A DNA stretch of 64,000 nt from HLUCCA09 sp038745585 (GCA_038745585.1 JBCDLH010000009.1:1-64000); one strand, 5' to 3'. Shown: positions 16,922 to 26,522, counted from the first letter of the stretch. Program-made: numbers and translations. The notes: a model not told the origin generated them from the letters alone.

Positions 16922-18064
16922 TCACTCGCCGACCATCACCGCGTTGACGAGCGCGCGGGCGAGCACTTCGACGTTCCGCCCGCGGCCCGTATTGTGTGCG
17001 ATGGCAACGACAGCCTCGTCGTCCGGCATGATCGCAAGGACTGCATACCAAAGGGTGTTTGAACCGTTGTGCAGCACAATGGGTCCATTGGTCTGCGGAT
17101 GTGTCTGCAAGATCCAGCCAAGACCGTACCCCTCTTGTACGACGTTTCGCATCTCAAGGCACCGCTCGGCGCTCAGGACGTGGGGGCGGCGGCCCGCGCA
17201 AGCCTCAATGTGAAACCGTCCCCAGGCAGCGAGATCCGCAATCGTCATGTGCAATCCGCCCGCGGGCGCCATCCATGCAGGATTGTCCGCAGAAGTGGCG
17301 CGTCGCGGGTTCACCGGGCGCAGAACGCCCAATAGACTGCTATGGCCCCACGCGGATGCAAGCGTCACAGGCGGGCCAAAGCCCAATGACGTCAGGCCCA
17401 GCGGCGCTGCGATCCGCCTCTCGATCAGCGTCTCCCAAGATTCGCCCGCGACCGTTTCGGCGACGAACCCGGCCAGTACATAGCCAAGGTTTGAATAAAG
17501 GTACGTGCCCGGCATCCCGCCCAGCGGCTCAGACCAATGTCGTGCCAGCACATCCCGCCGCGCATCCGTCTGATCAGAGGGCCAAGTACGCAGTTGATCC
17601 AAGGTCGATGCATTAGCGCGCAGGCCCGACGTATGGCTCAAAAGCTCCCGCAACGTGCGGTTGCTCCACTCGGAGTTCATCTCGGCGATGTGCGCCGACA
17701 GATATGTGCCGATGGGCGTATCGAGATCGAGTCGACCTTCGTCCGCCAATTGGAGGACCAGGACGGCGGTAAAGGATTTGGTGATCGACCCGATATGCCA
17801 AAGGCTCTCTGCACTGACAGTTTGCTCTGCCCCTTTAAAGCGCAAGCCTTGCACAAGCGAAGCCGGCGGCTGGTCGCCTTGCAGTAGCGTGACCGCGTAG
17901 GCCAACTGCGCATCTGGGATGGTCGCGGCAAAGAGATCGCGTAGCTTTGTCTCGTCGGTCCGCGCCGCTTGAGGCTGAGCCGACACGATCGCGAGCGCCG
18001 TCGCGAATGCCAGGACGGCGCGGCGTCTACCGTGCGCTTCGGATCCCCAGGGCCAGAGCCTCAT
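16922..18064 (-). CDS. Serine beta-lactamase-like hydrolase (class C / esterase family)
   Basis: About 380 residues with an N-terminal signal (AVLAFATALAIVSAQ). The active-site SxxK is in SLWHIGSITKSFTAVLV, the YxN motif in GTYLYSNLGYVLAG, and the KTG-equivalent box is AHNTGRG. This is the pattern of periplasmic beta-lactamase-family esterases/peptidases rather than a proven beta-lactamase. An extension to an ATG at 18124 is also possible. Substrate unknown. Confidence 0.85.
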   Translation of the reverse strand: MRLWPWGSEAHGRRRAVLAFATALAIVSAQPQAARTDETKLRDLFAATIPDAQLAYAVTLLQGDQPPASLVQGLRFKGAEQTVSAESLWHIGSITKSFTAVLVLQLADEGRLDLDTPIGTYLSAHIAEMNSEWSNRTLRELLSHTSGLRANASTLDQLRTWPSDQTDARRDVLARHWSEPLGGMPGTYLYSNLGYVLAGFVAETVAGESWETLIERRIAAPLGLTSLGFGPPVTLASAWGHSSLLGVLRPVNPRRATSADNPAWMAPAGGLHMTIADLAAWGRFHIEACAGRRPHVLSAERCLEMRNVVQEGYGLGWILQTHPQTNGPIVLHNGSNTLWYAVLAIMPDDEAVVAIAHNTGRGRNVEVLARALVNAVMVGE

Positions 18065-18460
18065 TGCGACGCGCCCCCACCACGCAGCAGAACACATCGC
18101 ACTACACGTCCTCTGCGCAACCATAGCCCGTCGAAGTTCCGACCCATAATAAAACGCATCGTTTCATCACCTCCTTATGCTAATCGCGCGACGGACAAGC
18201 CCCTCTAGCGCTTTGGGCATGCGCGGCGATCCGCCTGCCCGCGACAGACCGCCCAGACCGCATACTGAACATTATCTTTGGCTTACGCTGCGCCTCCGCG
18301 GCTCCGTTCTGTCCTGACCGGCCCGTCAGGACGAGCCACCCAAGGGCGCAAGTGTTGAGGCGGTGGGTGCAATTCCCTAACAAGTGCGAGAAGACCGATT
18401 GCGCAGAGTCGAGATCCTCTCTTCTTGGAGCGCACCCAGCTCAGGATTGGATCGTCGCCC
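18065..18460. other. Divergent intergenic region with a palindrome
   Basis: About 400 bp between the serine hydrolase start and the AraC gene. It contains the inverted repeat GTCCTGAC-cggccc-GTCAGGAC (18311-18318 and 18325-18332), about 130 bp upstream of the AraC start. This is a candidate operator for the adjacent regulator. No gene recognised. Confidence 0.5.
18311..18332. promoter_or_regulatory. Perfect 8-bp inverted repeat, candidate AraC operator
   Basis: GTCCTGAC and GTCAGGAC are separated by 6 bp in the divergent region between the serine hydrolase and AraC genes. AraC proteins more often bind direct repeats, so this could instead be a hairpin in a leader transcript. Confidence 0.35.
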
Positions 18461-19684
18461 ATGTCTCCGCAAGGTTCGGATATCGTCTCGGCGCTCCAAC
18501 TGGCCGGGCTGATGGTCGGATTAGTGGCGGCGGCGACCGCGCTCCTGCAGCGGCGCCTCAGCCCCGCTTACGGCGTGTCGGCACTGATGTTTCTTGCCTT
18601 CAGCCTGACGTACCTCATCCATCTTGCGCGCGCCTTTGTGCCGGGCCTGCCGCTCGACATCTTGCATGCGATCCACATGCTGTCCTACTCGGCCTCGTTT
18701 TTTGTCGTGCCCGCGTTCCTCTTTCAGGTGATGCTGCTGACCGACAGCAAACGCTATATTACGACCGCCGAGGTTCGACCGCATATGATCCTGCCGGCAA
18801 TCGCAATCGCCGTTGCCTCGCTCTCAATCTGGACACCGGCCGATGCGCTCGCACGGATCTATGGCGGCGCGGGACTTGGTGGCGAAGCGCTGTGGATCCA
18901 GACTTCTATTGCGGCGCTCCTGATTTTGGAGCCGGTCGTCTACCTGCAGTGGTTTGTCTATGTCGGCCTCATTTTCCGCATCCAGTTGTGCCGCCGGTCG
19001 CAACTCAAACGCGTCTTTGCGAGCGACGAACGCTCCGAGGTGGTCTGGGTATCCGCGATGGCGGCCGTGCTTGGTATTTACGCCATCGGGTGTCTAGCGT
19101 CGTTTGCCGCGCGCATAGCCGGCCAAAGCGCGGTGATGGGTCCCGTCCTCAACAGCGCGCTCGTCCTCCTCTTCATGCTTCTCGCGGCAATCCACGGGCT
19201 ACGGCAAGCACCGGGGCTCTATAACGAGCACCGTCTTTCTCCGAAGGACAGCGACGCCGCAGGTGCGAAGTACTCAAAGAGCGCGCTTGCGGCTGAACAT
19301 GCCGAGCGCATCGCACGCAAGCTCCACGCGGCGATGGCAACCGACCACCTCTTTCGCGATGCCAACCTCTCACTTTCCAAGCTTTCGCAGCACATAGGCT
19401 CCTCGTCCAATTACGTGTCGCAAACGCTCAACGAACATGTCGACCAGTCGTTCTTTGACTTTGTGAATGCGTGGCGGATCAGCGAGGCAAAGGACGCGCT
19501 GCTCAATGGCGACGACACAATCCTGCAGATTGCCTATGACGTGGGCTTTAACTCCCGCTCGGCGTTCTACGCCGCCTTCAAGAAACATGTCGGGATGACG
19601 CCGTCGGAGTTTCGCGCATCGCGCGTCGCCGCGGTTCCCAGTGCCGCCGAGACATTGCAGTTCAAGCAGACCGCATCGCGGTAG
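18461..19684 (+). CDS. AraC-family regulator with a multi-span membrane N-terminus
   Basis: From ATG 18461 the protein is about 407 residues. The first ~240 residues form six or seven transmembrane segments (for example LQLAGLMVGLVAAATALL and AIAIAVASLSIW). The last ~100 residues are a classical AraC double HTH (LSKLSQHIGSSSNYVSQTLN then TILQIAYDVGFNSRSAFYAA and FKKHVGMTPSEFR). A membrane-embedded sensor thus seems to control DNA binding directly. The ligand and targets are unknown. It ends in TAG. Confidence 0.9.
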   Translation: MSPQGSDIVSALQLAGLMVGLVAAATALLQRRLSPAYGVSALMFLAFSLTYLIHLARAFVPGLPLDILHAIHMLSYSASFFVVPAFLFQVMLLTDSKRYITTAEVRPHMILPAIAIAVASLSIWTPADALARIYGGAGLGGEALWIQTSIAALLILEPVVYLQWFVYVGLIFRIQLCRRSQLKRVFASDERSEVVWVSAMAAVLGIYAIGCLASFAARIAGQSAVMGPVLNSALVLLFMLLAAIHGLRQAPGLYNEHRLSPKDSDAAGAKYSKSALAAEHAERIARKLHAAMATDHLFRDANLSLSKLSQHIGSSSNYVSQTLNEHVDQSFFDFVNAWRISEAKDALLNGDDTILQIAYDVGFNSRSAFYAAFKKHVGMTPSEFRASRVAAVPSAAETLQFKQTASR

Positions 19685-19721
19685 AAACCCGCGCAGTGAT
19701 CACAGGAGGTCGGCGCCCCTG

Positions 19722-21026
19722 CTAAAAGCGCGTGGTGACGCCGATGATGCACTCGTCGACGGAGTGCTCGAAGAAAGCGATATTGCTTTCGGTGTTGCCG
19801 AAGGTGCAGTTCATCAGCGGCGTAAACCGTCCAAAGTGGATAGTGTCGTGCCGGGCGGAGAGGTTAACGCGGTAGAAATCGTCCTGCCGTGCGTGGCCCG
19901 CGAGGGGGAAGTCGGCGGCATAGCTGCGCTGTCCGACCTCGAGACCGATGGAGCCATGGAGCCCGCCGCGCCACGACCGGGAGAGGCGTGTGAAGAGAGC
20001 GCGCTCAGTATAGCGCTGATGCTCTGTCTCCGGCTGGTGAAACCTCAGGCGCGACCCCACCGAAACGCTGCCCAAGGGGAGCGCGCGGGCAAGCCCGGCC
20101 TGGAAGAGATGCGACGGCCCGTCCAGACCGTCCTCGTTCAGATAACGCCGCCGCTCCGTGCTGCCGTTGAAGAAAAGCGTTGTGTTCCGTGTCAGGCGCC
20201 GGTCGAAGCTCACGCCAAGCCCGACGGCGACGTTGTGATCCTCGTCCGCCGCCCAGGTCGCCCTCAGGAACGGCCCGGCCGACCAGCGTGTCCGCTCGCT
20301 CAGCCGACCGAAGCGGATCCGCGTAGAAAGGGTCGCGCTGTCATGGATGCTCTGGTCGAACTTGCGGCCAACGAGCCCCCATCCGAGCGTCCAGCGATAG
20401 GCTCCCTCTCCCGCCCAGCGATAGCGGCCAGACACCCCAGCTTCCAGACCGTGCCCGGGTTCGGCCTGACTTGTGATACCAAACGAAGGGACATTAGGGA
20501 TGCCGGGGCGGAACTCAGCCTCTGAACTGCCGCGATTGACGTTGCTCGAGCCGATAATCGCGAGATGGCCGCTTATTGAAAGCGGGCGAAGCCGGTCGAT
20601 CTCCTGCAGGAAATGGACGTAGCCGGGCCGAAACGCCGGCTCTGGATCCCTGCGCAAAAGCTCGCGAAAGTGATGCGCCGAGATGCGATAATCTTCGCCC
20701 AGCAAGAGCGTGTGCGCCAATTCCCGCTTTGCGTTGATGTAGGATGGGTCGCGCCGCAGGACTTCGCGAAAGGTCTCCGCGGCCTCCTCAAAGCGGCCCG
20801 CGGCCTTTGCCACCCGGCCCGCAAAAAAGAGCCAATCGATAGCGGTGGGATCTGTTGTTGCGTAGAGCCTGCGCGCGGCCTCGGTTTGCCCCCGGGCGAT
20901 GAGCGAGACGATCTCGGCATCCGACACCGCCCAAACGGGCGACGCCAGAGCCAGGAGCATCCCTGCGAAAAGCGCTGCGGCGCCCGCAGAGTGACGGACG
21001 CCGCGAAACCGCGCGCAGACTGGCAT
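19722..21026 (-). CDS. Slam-type outer-membrane protein (TPR plus beta-barrel) for surface lipoprotein delivery
   Basis: The 434 residues start with a signal peptide (LFAGMLLALASPVWA), then a TPR-like helical region (AEIVSLIARGQTEAARRLYA; AAETFREVLRRDPSYINAKR). After residue ~150 a long amphipathic-strand region follows (GRYRWAGEGAYRWTLGWGL; TRIRFGRLSERTRW), ending in an aromatic residue (TTRF). This is the architecture of Slam/DUF560 proteins. It sits 11 nt downstream of a lipoprotein gene. Slams move particular lipoproteins to the cell surface. Confidence 0.8.
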   Translation of the reverse strand: MPVCARFRGVRHSAGAAALFAGMLLALASPVWAVSDAEIVSLIARGQTEAARRLYATTDPTAIDWLFFAGRVAKAAGRFEEAAETFREVLRRDPSYINAKRELAHTLLLGEDYRISAHHFRELLRRDPEPAFRPGYVHFLQEIDRLRPLSISGHLAIIGSSNVNRGSSEAEFRPGIPNVPSFGITSQAEPGHGLEAGVSGRYRWAGEGAYRWTLGWGLVGRKFDQSIHDSATLSTRIRFGRLSERTRWSAGPFLRATWAADEDHNVAVGLGVSFDRRLTRNTTLFFNGSTERRRYLNEDGLDGPSHLFQAGLARALPLGSVSVGSRLRFHQPETEHQRYTERALFTRLSRSWRGGLHGSIGLEVGQRSYAADFPLAGHARQDDFYRVNLSARHDTIHFGRFTPLMNCTFGNTESNIAFFEHSVDECIIGVTTRF

Positions 21027-21037
21027 CGCCGGCTCCG

Positions 21038-21664
21038 CTACTCATCCACATCCGCGTCGACCCCGCCCACAAGAAGCGCGTCGCCTGTCTCACCGGCAAA
21101 AGCGGTGACCGCCCGGCGCGATCCGATGAGGCCAAACATGTCGGCATCGACGTTGCGATAGCTCGCTGTGCCGTCGATGATCTGGCCGGTGATCTCACCG
21201 TCCACCGCGAGACCGCCCGCACTGCCGCGCAGGTCCCCGTTTTCGAAGTCCGCTTCGAGCGTAATCTCTCCGCGCCGCTGCTCGATGCCATCGCGATCCG
21301 CATAGGCCAAGGCATAGACGCCTGTATAACTCGCCGTTGCTTCGGTCGGCGGCGGGCCGGGATTGGTGTTGGGCGCAATACCGGCGACGCCGAGAAACCG
21401 GTCTGTGCCTTCGACACGGCCGTATTGATAGGCAAAGCCGCTCTCGCGCCCGTTTATGGTGCGAATGCGGGAGAACGAGCCGCTGGTGCTGCCCTCGACA
21501 ATCTGCTGATCGGGGATGCTGCCGTCTTCGTTCAACGTGATCAGGCGCGCCTCAGGCGTCAGCCCAGCATCGATCTGTCCGCCGGAACTGGAACTGCTCG
21601 AAGAACACGCGGCCAGAAACGCAGCGCTCGCAAAAAGCGCCGCGCCAGTCAAGTAAGAAGCCAT
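21038..21664 (-). CDS. Surface-exposed lipoprotein, probable Slam client (TbpB-like barrel)
   Basis: The start at 21664 is chosen because GAGGAG-AAAA-GG precedes it well. The 208-residue protein has lipobox FLAACSS, a serine-rich linker (SSSSSSGGQIDAG), then alternating-strand segments ending EITLEADFENGDLRGSAGGL, in the manner of the C-lobe of transferrin-binding-protein-like lipoproteins. It is followed within 11 nt by the Slam gene, which makes it the likely exported cargo. Ligand unknown. Ends in TAG. Confidence 0.78.
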   Translation of the reverse strand: MASYLTGAALFASAAFLAACSSSSSSSGGQIDAGLTPEARLITLNEDGSIPDQQIVEGSTSGSFSRIRTINGRESGFAYQYGRVEGTDRFLGVAGIAPNTNPGPPPTEATASYTGVYALAYADRDGIEQRRGEITLEADFENGDLRGSAGGLAVDGEITGQIIDGTASYRNVDADMFGLIGSRRAVTAFAGETGDALLVGGVDADVDE

Positions 21665-21884
21665 CTTCGCCTTTTCTCCTCGGGGTTTTGCGCAGCCGTT
21701 TGGCGGTGTGCAGCGCCGGCACGGCACGTGCCCCAGCGACGCGCTGGGATTGGCGGACAATTATGCACCAATGGCCCGCACGTCGTCCCAATGGGAAGGA
21801 AAGGCGATCAATCTGTTCTGACGGGACGGACGGGACAGGCGCATCGGGGACATCGTCTTAGGCACGAAAAGCAAAGGCTCAGGG

Positions 21885-23153
21885 CTAACGACGTTCGGCT
21901 CTGCCGTAGACGCCGCCGAGGCGCTGGTGGGCCCAGTCGGCCATTAGGTCGTAGAACCCATCCGTCACTTTGGTATGGCGCAGTCCGCCGCCCGCCCTTT
22001 CCTCGACGTCCCACATGCCGTGGTCCGTCTCCGGAAAGACGAAGAGCGAAATGTCGAGCCCGTCGGCGCGAAGCGCGGTCAGCCGTTCAATTGTCACCTC
22101 AGCAGGTGCTTGCCGATCTGCACCGGCGAGCGCCCAAAGCTGAGGCACCGAGACCTCCCGCAGAACCGCGACCGGATCGAGCGACCAGTCAACGTCATAA
22201 CTTTGAAATACCGGGAGGATTTTGGTCCTGATCTCTTCTGCGGTCGCGTCGAGGAGGAGACCCGTGTAATCGCCGCGTACCTGCGAGAGCCATGGCGCGC
22301 CGGCGTAGCGCGCGCGTGTCTCCTCAAAAGCGACAAGCGCTTCTTCCGAGAGGGTCGTTGCCAAGTGCGCCGTGGCGTCGGTGATCCGCCGCGCCTTTGA
22401 CAGCACGTCTTCGCCATAGCCTGCGGTTTGCAATTCCCGCGCAACCTGTGCCGCATCCTCCTCGCGAATGTCGACGACAAGACCGTAGCCGACCGCGATA
22501 AACTCCGCGCCTGCGCGCTCAGCCGCCAGCGGGACGACCCAGCCGCCTTGGCTGAGCGCCACAAGGCCGAAGCGGCCAAAGCGTCCGCGTGCGAGCCCCT
22601 GCGCTTCGCGTGATGCCGCGACAAGGTCGTCGGCGAGGCGCGGGAAGTTCTGCGTGTAGTCACCTTCCGAGCGCCCGGTACCGCGCTTGTCATAAACAAA
22701 GACGGACACACCGCGACCAACCATCTGATAGGGGTCCCGCGCGGTATCGAGCCAGCCGGTATCTTCCGAGCCATGGGCATAAACGACGAGCGGCGTCTGC
22801 TCGTCCGCGGCTTCGGGCTCGATCAGCCGCCCCGCAAGCGCTATCCCGTCAGAGCGAAAGACGGTGTCTGTCACGGCAAGCGGTCGGGCGCCCCAGCGGC
22901 CCTTTCCCCGCACCTCGACCGCGCCGTCGGCACAAAAGACGTGTGCTTCGGCCGCCCCTGCCCGGCCAGTCCGACCATCGGCGAAAGCGTAGGTGTGACC
23001 CTCTGCTGACCGCGTGATGACAACAAACTCCGCGCCTGGCCCATCGTAGATCCCGACGCGGCAAAACTCGGTGTAGGCCGGGCTGCTCTGTACCTTGAGC
23101 GCAGCGGCCCCGAGAATAAGGAACGCCAAGACGAGGATCTGGAGCGTATGGAT
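21885..23153 (-). CDS. Secreted or membrane-anchored alpha/beta hydrolase (start uncertain)
   Basis: The catalytic core has an oxyanion-type VVYAHGSEDTGWLD, nucleophile in GLVALSQGGWV, and histidine in FVFPETDHGMWD. A transmembrane segment (LQILVLAFLILGAAAL) sits at the N-terminus. A strong AGGAGG lies at 23170-23165, but no ATG, GTG or TTG follows at 5-10 nt. The first in-frame codon after an 11-nt spacer is ATC at 23153, and a TTG occurs at 23129. The frame is open upstream to 23402. Substrate unknown. Confidence 0.75.
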   Translation of the reverse strand: MHTLQILVLAFLILGAAALKVQSSPAYTEFCRVGIYDGPGAEFVVITRSAEGHTYAFADGRTGRAGAAEAHVFCADGAVEVRGKGRWGARPLAVTDTVFRSDGIALAGRLIEPEAADEQTPLVVYAHGSEDTGWLDTARDPYQMVGRGVSVFVYDKRGTGRSEGDYTQNFPRLADDLVAASREAQGLARGRFGRFGLVALSQGGWVVPLAAERAGAEFIAVGYGLVVDIREEDAAQVARELQTAGYGEDVLSKARRITDATAHLATTLSEEALVAFEETRARYAGAPWLSQVRGDYTGLLLDATAEEIRTKILPVFQSYDVDWSLDPVAVLREVSVPQLWALAGADRQAPAEVTIERLTALRADGLDISLFVFPETDHGMWDVEERAGGGLRHTKVTDGFYDLMADWAHQRLGGVYGRAERR

Positions 23154-23529
23154 CGCGCTCGTTTCCTCCTGTTCTTCCGCCGGTCCCCCGCTCGCGTTTT
23201 TCGCGCGGTTTGGTTGCGGTCCGCGTGATTTGGCCGACAGGCGCGGGGCGGCGTTTTGGAAGGACGAGCGAGATTTGACTTGGAGTGACCGATCTCCGAC
23301 ACCCCCGAAGCCGGGCCCCCGGAGGGCACGCAGCCGAAACGGCGCCTGTCGGGCCTTCAAGCAATCAAGCAGCATATCGAGGACCTTTGTAGCTCCGCCC
23401 AAGCCGCGCTATGCGGCGGGCCAACGCCCGCAGAGTGGTCCACCTGGTCGGGGGCGTCGTCCGGATAGCGCGTGGCGATGTCCAACCCTGCTGGCCGAGA
23501 CGCGCACGTGCTCCTCCGGGGCGCGCGCG

Positions 23530-24237
23530 TTAGGTCCGCGCCTTTTCGAAGGCCGACCAAACCTCTTCCAAGACTTTGATGTCAAAGCCAGCGCGCCGCG
23601 CAGGCTCGAGCACGATGGCTTCGGCTGCGATAACCTTTTCGACGGCCGTCTTCAGGTCGGGAAGAACGCTCTCTGGGATCACCAATGCGCCGTGCCGGTC
23701 GGCATGGACAAGGTCGCCCTCCTGAATGCGAAGGCCAAAAACCTCCGCCCCTGTGCCGATCTCGACGACATGGACAAAGCCATGGCTGACGCCGACTGAG
23801 CCGGCGAGCACCGGAAAGCCCGCATCCAGCACGTCGAGGTCGCGCATAACGCCGTTTGTCACCGCACCCGCGAGGCCGAGCCCCTTGTGTACCGCGACAT
23901 GCACCTCGCCCCACCACCCCGCGATGGCGTCTGCGCCGTCGGTGTCTTCGACCACGGCGACGCCGGGCCGTGGCCCCGACGCCATTGCGCGAAAATAGGC
24001 CATGCGGCGTGTGCGGATGACATCAGGTGCCTCGGTCGGCGGCTCCAGGCCCGCGATCTTGGCGGTCGCGGCATAGCCAACCACAGGTGGGTCTCCCGGA
24101 CGGGAATGCGCAATCGTGCCCCGGGTAAAGGCGCTAAAGCCGCGCCGGCCCTGGGCCACTTCGATCGCGTTGCAGACGGTCGGCGTATCGACGCGGCGCA
24201 GCAGCGCAAGCAGATCGTCCGGGAGGGTCGGCGTCAC
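23530..24237 (-). CDS. RraA-family aldolase-like protein
   Basis: 235 residues from a GTG overlapping the previous stop (GTGA). The family core reads GPRPGVAVVEDTDGADAIAG, GGV-type region AVTNGVMRDLDVLD, and LRIQEGDLVHADRHGALVIP. RraA-like members include 4-hydroxy-4-methyl-2-oxoglutarate aldolases; others are of unknown function. Here it is translationally coupled to a dicupin and downstream of an ABC sugar-type transporter, so a catabolic aldolase role is more likely than ribonuclease inhibition. The full length of the fold is present. Confidence 0.85.
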   Translation of the reverse strand: MTPTLPDDLLALLRRVDTPTVCNAIEVAQGRRGFSAFTRGTIAHSRPGDPPVVGYAATAKIAGLEPPTEAPDVIRTRRMAYFRAMASGPRPGVAVVEDTDGADAIAGWWGEVHVAVHKGLGLAGAVTNGVMRDLDVLDAGFPVLAGSVGVSHGFVHVVEIGTGAEVFGLRIQEGDLVHADRHGALVIPESVLPDLKTAVEKVIAAEAIVLEPARRAGFDIKVLEEVWSAFEKART

Positions 24238-25208
24238 GCGAGCGCCATCGTAGCGCCGGGCTTGTCCTCTGTCCGGCGTACGCGGTAAAGGCTCGCCTCG
24301 CCTGTCATCGCAGGGCTCAGCGTCCGCTCTAGCCCGACGGGGACGTTGCACGTGTCACCTGGGTTGAGGACGGTGCTCCCGCCCTCCCACTCGAGCCGCC
24401 AATGCCCGCGCACCGGCATCAAGACCTCGTTGGTATCACAGGTGTAGCTGCCGTCGATCGAGCCGCGGCTCAAGAAGTCGACCGAAAAGCCTGGCCGGTC
24501 GCGCAGTTTGGCGTCGGGTCCGATGACCTTGGCCGGTCCCTTGTCCGAGAGCGCCATCAGGTCCCAGTAGCGGGCCACGTAGTTGGGGATCACGTCCGCC
24601 GTGGTCGGCTCTGGAAACGCCTCAAGCTCCGCGTCGGTCAAGAGCGGCATGGGCGAGACACCCGAAGGCAGGCTCTCACCTGTCTTGGAGTCATAGAGCT
24701 TGCCTGTCTCGGCCAGGACGAGCCCATGGTCAGCAGCATCATCGATGACCTGCGGCGCCCAGATCACTCCGCCGCCCGCGTCGTCGCCGCCGAGCACGGC
24801 CATGATCATCCCGTAATCGGTACCGATATTTTCAAAGCCGCGGAAGATGCCGGTGGGGATGTTGAAGATATCCCCCTCTTCGAGCACAACCTCGCCCGCA
24901 TTGCCCCAGCGCCCCCAGAAAAAGCGCCAGCGCCCCTTCAGGACGAAAAACACCTCGGCCGTCCGGTGCGAGTGCAGCGAGTTGCGGCACTTGGGCGGCT
25001 GTCCAGCCGCGCCGATGTTGAAACCGATCTTGTCGCCGATATGGACATGCTGATCGGCGGATTCCGAGACGCCGCCGCCGATAATTGTAAAGTTCTCTTT
25101 CTGATCGCTGCCGGGCGTATGAGCATCGATGAAGGCGGTCTTGCAGGGGATAAGCTCGCCATAGCGAACGATGTTTTGTTCCATTTGTGGAAGGGCCAGG
25201 TCTTTCAT
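24234..25208 (-). CDS. Dicupin (two cupin domains), possible dioxygenase or sugar-acid enzyme
   Basis: From ATG 25208 the protein is 324 residues. The first cupin has CRNSLHSHRTAEVFFVLKGR then LEEGDIFNIPTGIFRGFEN, with the H-x-H...E ligand set clear. The second, near residues 245-310, has EVLMPVRGHWRLEWEGGST then LNPGDTCNVPVGLERTLS but lacks the double histidine. So one domain probably binds metal. It may act with the RraA gene on the compound imported by the ABC system. It resembles gentisate-1,2-dioxygenase-type dicupins only in layout. Confidence 0.75.
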   Translation of the reverse strand: MKDLALPQMEQNIVRYGELIPCKTAFIDAHTPGSDQKENFTIIGGGVSESADQHVHIGDKIGFNIGAAGQPPKCRNSLHSHRTAEVFFVLKGRWRFFWGRWGNAGEVVLEEGDIFNIPTGIFRGFENIGTDYGMIMAVLGGDDAGGGVIWAPQVIDDAADHGLVLAETGKLYDSKTGESLPSGVSPMPLLTDAELEAFPEPTTADVIPNYVARYWDLMALSDKGPAKVIGPDAKLRDRPGFSVDFLSRGSIDGSYTCDTNEVLMPVRGHWRLEWEGGSTVLNPGDTCNVPVGLERTLSPAMTGEASLYRVRRTEDKPGATMALA

Positions 25209-25451
25209 GTCGTCCTCAACAATTCGGTTGCAGTGCTGTGACTTGGCGGTGGGCTCAGTCTGGGCCGCCGGGGCGGCGGCCGGGATTTGGCGCAGGTCGA
25301 TAGGTTTGACCGGCACCTGGTCGTTGGGAGGGCGCGTCGGTCACCCTCTCGTTTGTTGGTGGCGCGGACGCGCGTGCCGGCACGTCTGCGTGGTTGGCGC
25401 TGGTGTGCCATTCAGGGCCGACATGCCCCGGTGCAACTCCTCCCGCGCCGC
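25209..25451. other. Gap inside the ABC/dicupin operon
   Basis: About 240 bp between the ATPase stop and the dicupin start. GC-rich with short dyads, but no gene and no clear terminator. It may hold an internal promoter for the dicupin/RraA pair. Confidence 0.4.
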
Positions 25452-26522
25452 TCATTGGTTGCCCTCACGCCGAATGCGGTTTCCGCTCTCGGGATCGAAG
25501 AGGTAAAGGTGATCCGGGCTCAAGGTAATGCCGACGATGTCGTCCTGATCCTTGCGCAGATGCCGGTCGCCCCGCGCAATCACCCGCTGCTTGCCCCATT
25601 GCACCGTCAAAAGGGTGCTCTCCCCGGTATTCTCGAAGGCATAGATGCGGACGTCGATATCGCCCTGCCCCGCCTCATGGACGGTCATATCGTCGGCACG
25701 CACGCCTAGGATCGCCTTTTCCCGGTCCGGCCCGCCGATGCCGACAAGGCGCGTTCCGCCTGTCGTAATGAACATGCCCGAATGCACCGAGCCGTGAATG
25801 AGGTTCATCGCCGGGCTGCCGATGAAGCCGGCAACGAACATATTGGCCGGGTCGTTATAGATCTCGTCGGGCGTGCCGAGCTGCTGGATGACGCCGTGCC
25901 GCATCACGGCGACGCGGTCGGCAAGGGTCATTGCTTCGATCTGATCATGCGTGACATAGACTGTCGTGATCTGCAGCTCGCGCGAGAGATGCTTGAGCTC
26001 GGCCCGCATCGTGACGCGCAGCTTGGCGTCGAGGTTTGAGAGCGGCTCATCCATCAGGAAGACTTTCGGCGTCCTCACGATGGCGCGGGCCAACGCCACA
26101 CGCTGCCGCTGCCCGCCCGAAAGCGCTTTGGGTTTGCGCTTCAGAAAGTCGGTCAGCTCGACCTGCTCGGCCGCCCGCTCGACGCGAGGGACGATCTCGT
26201 CTTTCGGGACACCGCGAACCTTTAGGGGATAGGCGATATTGTTGAAAATCGTCATATGCGGGTAGAGGCCGTAATTCTGAAAGACCATCGCCACGTCGCG
26301 ATCCTTCGGTAGGTCGTCGTTGACGCGCCGGTCCCCGATCCAGATTTCGCCCGCAGTCGGGTCTTCAAGCCCTGCGATCATGCGCATCGTCGTCGTCTTG
26401 CCGCAGCCAGATGGACCTAGCAGGACGAGAAACTCGCGGTCCTTGATGTGGAGGGACTGGTCGTCGACGCCGACGAAATCCCCCCACCGCTTGGTCAGAT
26501 CTTTGAGAACAATCTCGGCCAT
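25452..26522 (-). CDS. ABC transporter ATP-binding protein (UgpC/MalK type)
   Basis: 356 residues. Walker A GPSGCGKTTT near residue 40, signature LSGGQRQRVALARAI, Walker B KVFLMDEPLSNLDAKL, H-loop VYVTHDQIEAMTLAD, then a C-terminal TOBE/OB regulatory domain after residue ~240. It energises the two permeases encoded just upstream in the operon. The substrate is set by the binding protein. Confidence 0.92.
   Translation of the reverse strand: MAEIVLKDLTKRWGDFVGVDDQSLHIKDREFLVLLGPSGCGKTTTMRMIAGLEDPTAGEIWIGDRRVNDDLPKDRDVAMVFQNYGLYPHMTIFNNIAYPLKVRGVPKDEIVPRVERAAEQVELTDFLKRKPKALSGGQRQRVALARAIVRTPKVFLMDEPLSNLDAKLRVTMRAELKHLSRELQITTVYVTHDQIEAMTLADRVAVMRHGVIQQLGTPDEIYNDPANMFVAGFIGSPAMNLIHGSVHSGMFITTGGTRLVGIGGPDREKAILGVRADDMTVHEAGQGDIDVRIYAFENTGESTLLTVQWGKQRVIARGDRHLRKDQDDIVGITLSPDHLYLFDPESGNRIRREGNQ

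Noticed and set aside
16922..18064. Possible true beta-lactamase conferring drug resistance
   Set aside because: The motifs fit the broad serine beta-lactamase-like esterase/peptidase family; no specific class C features could be confirmed.
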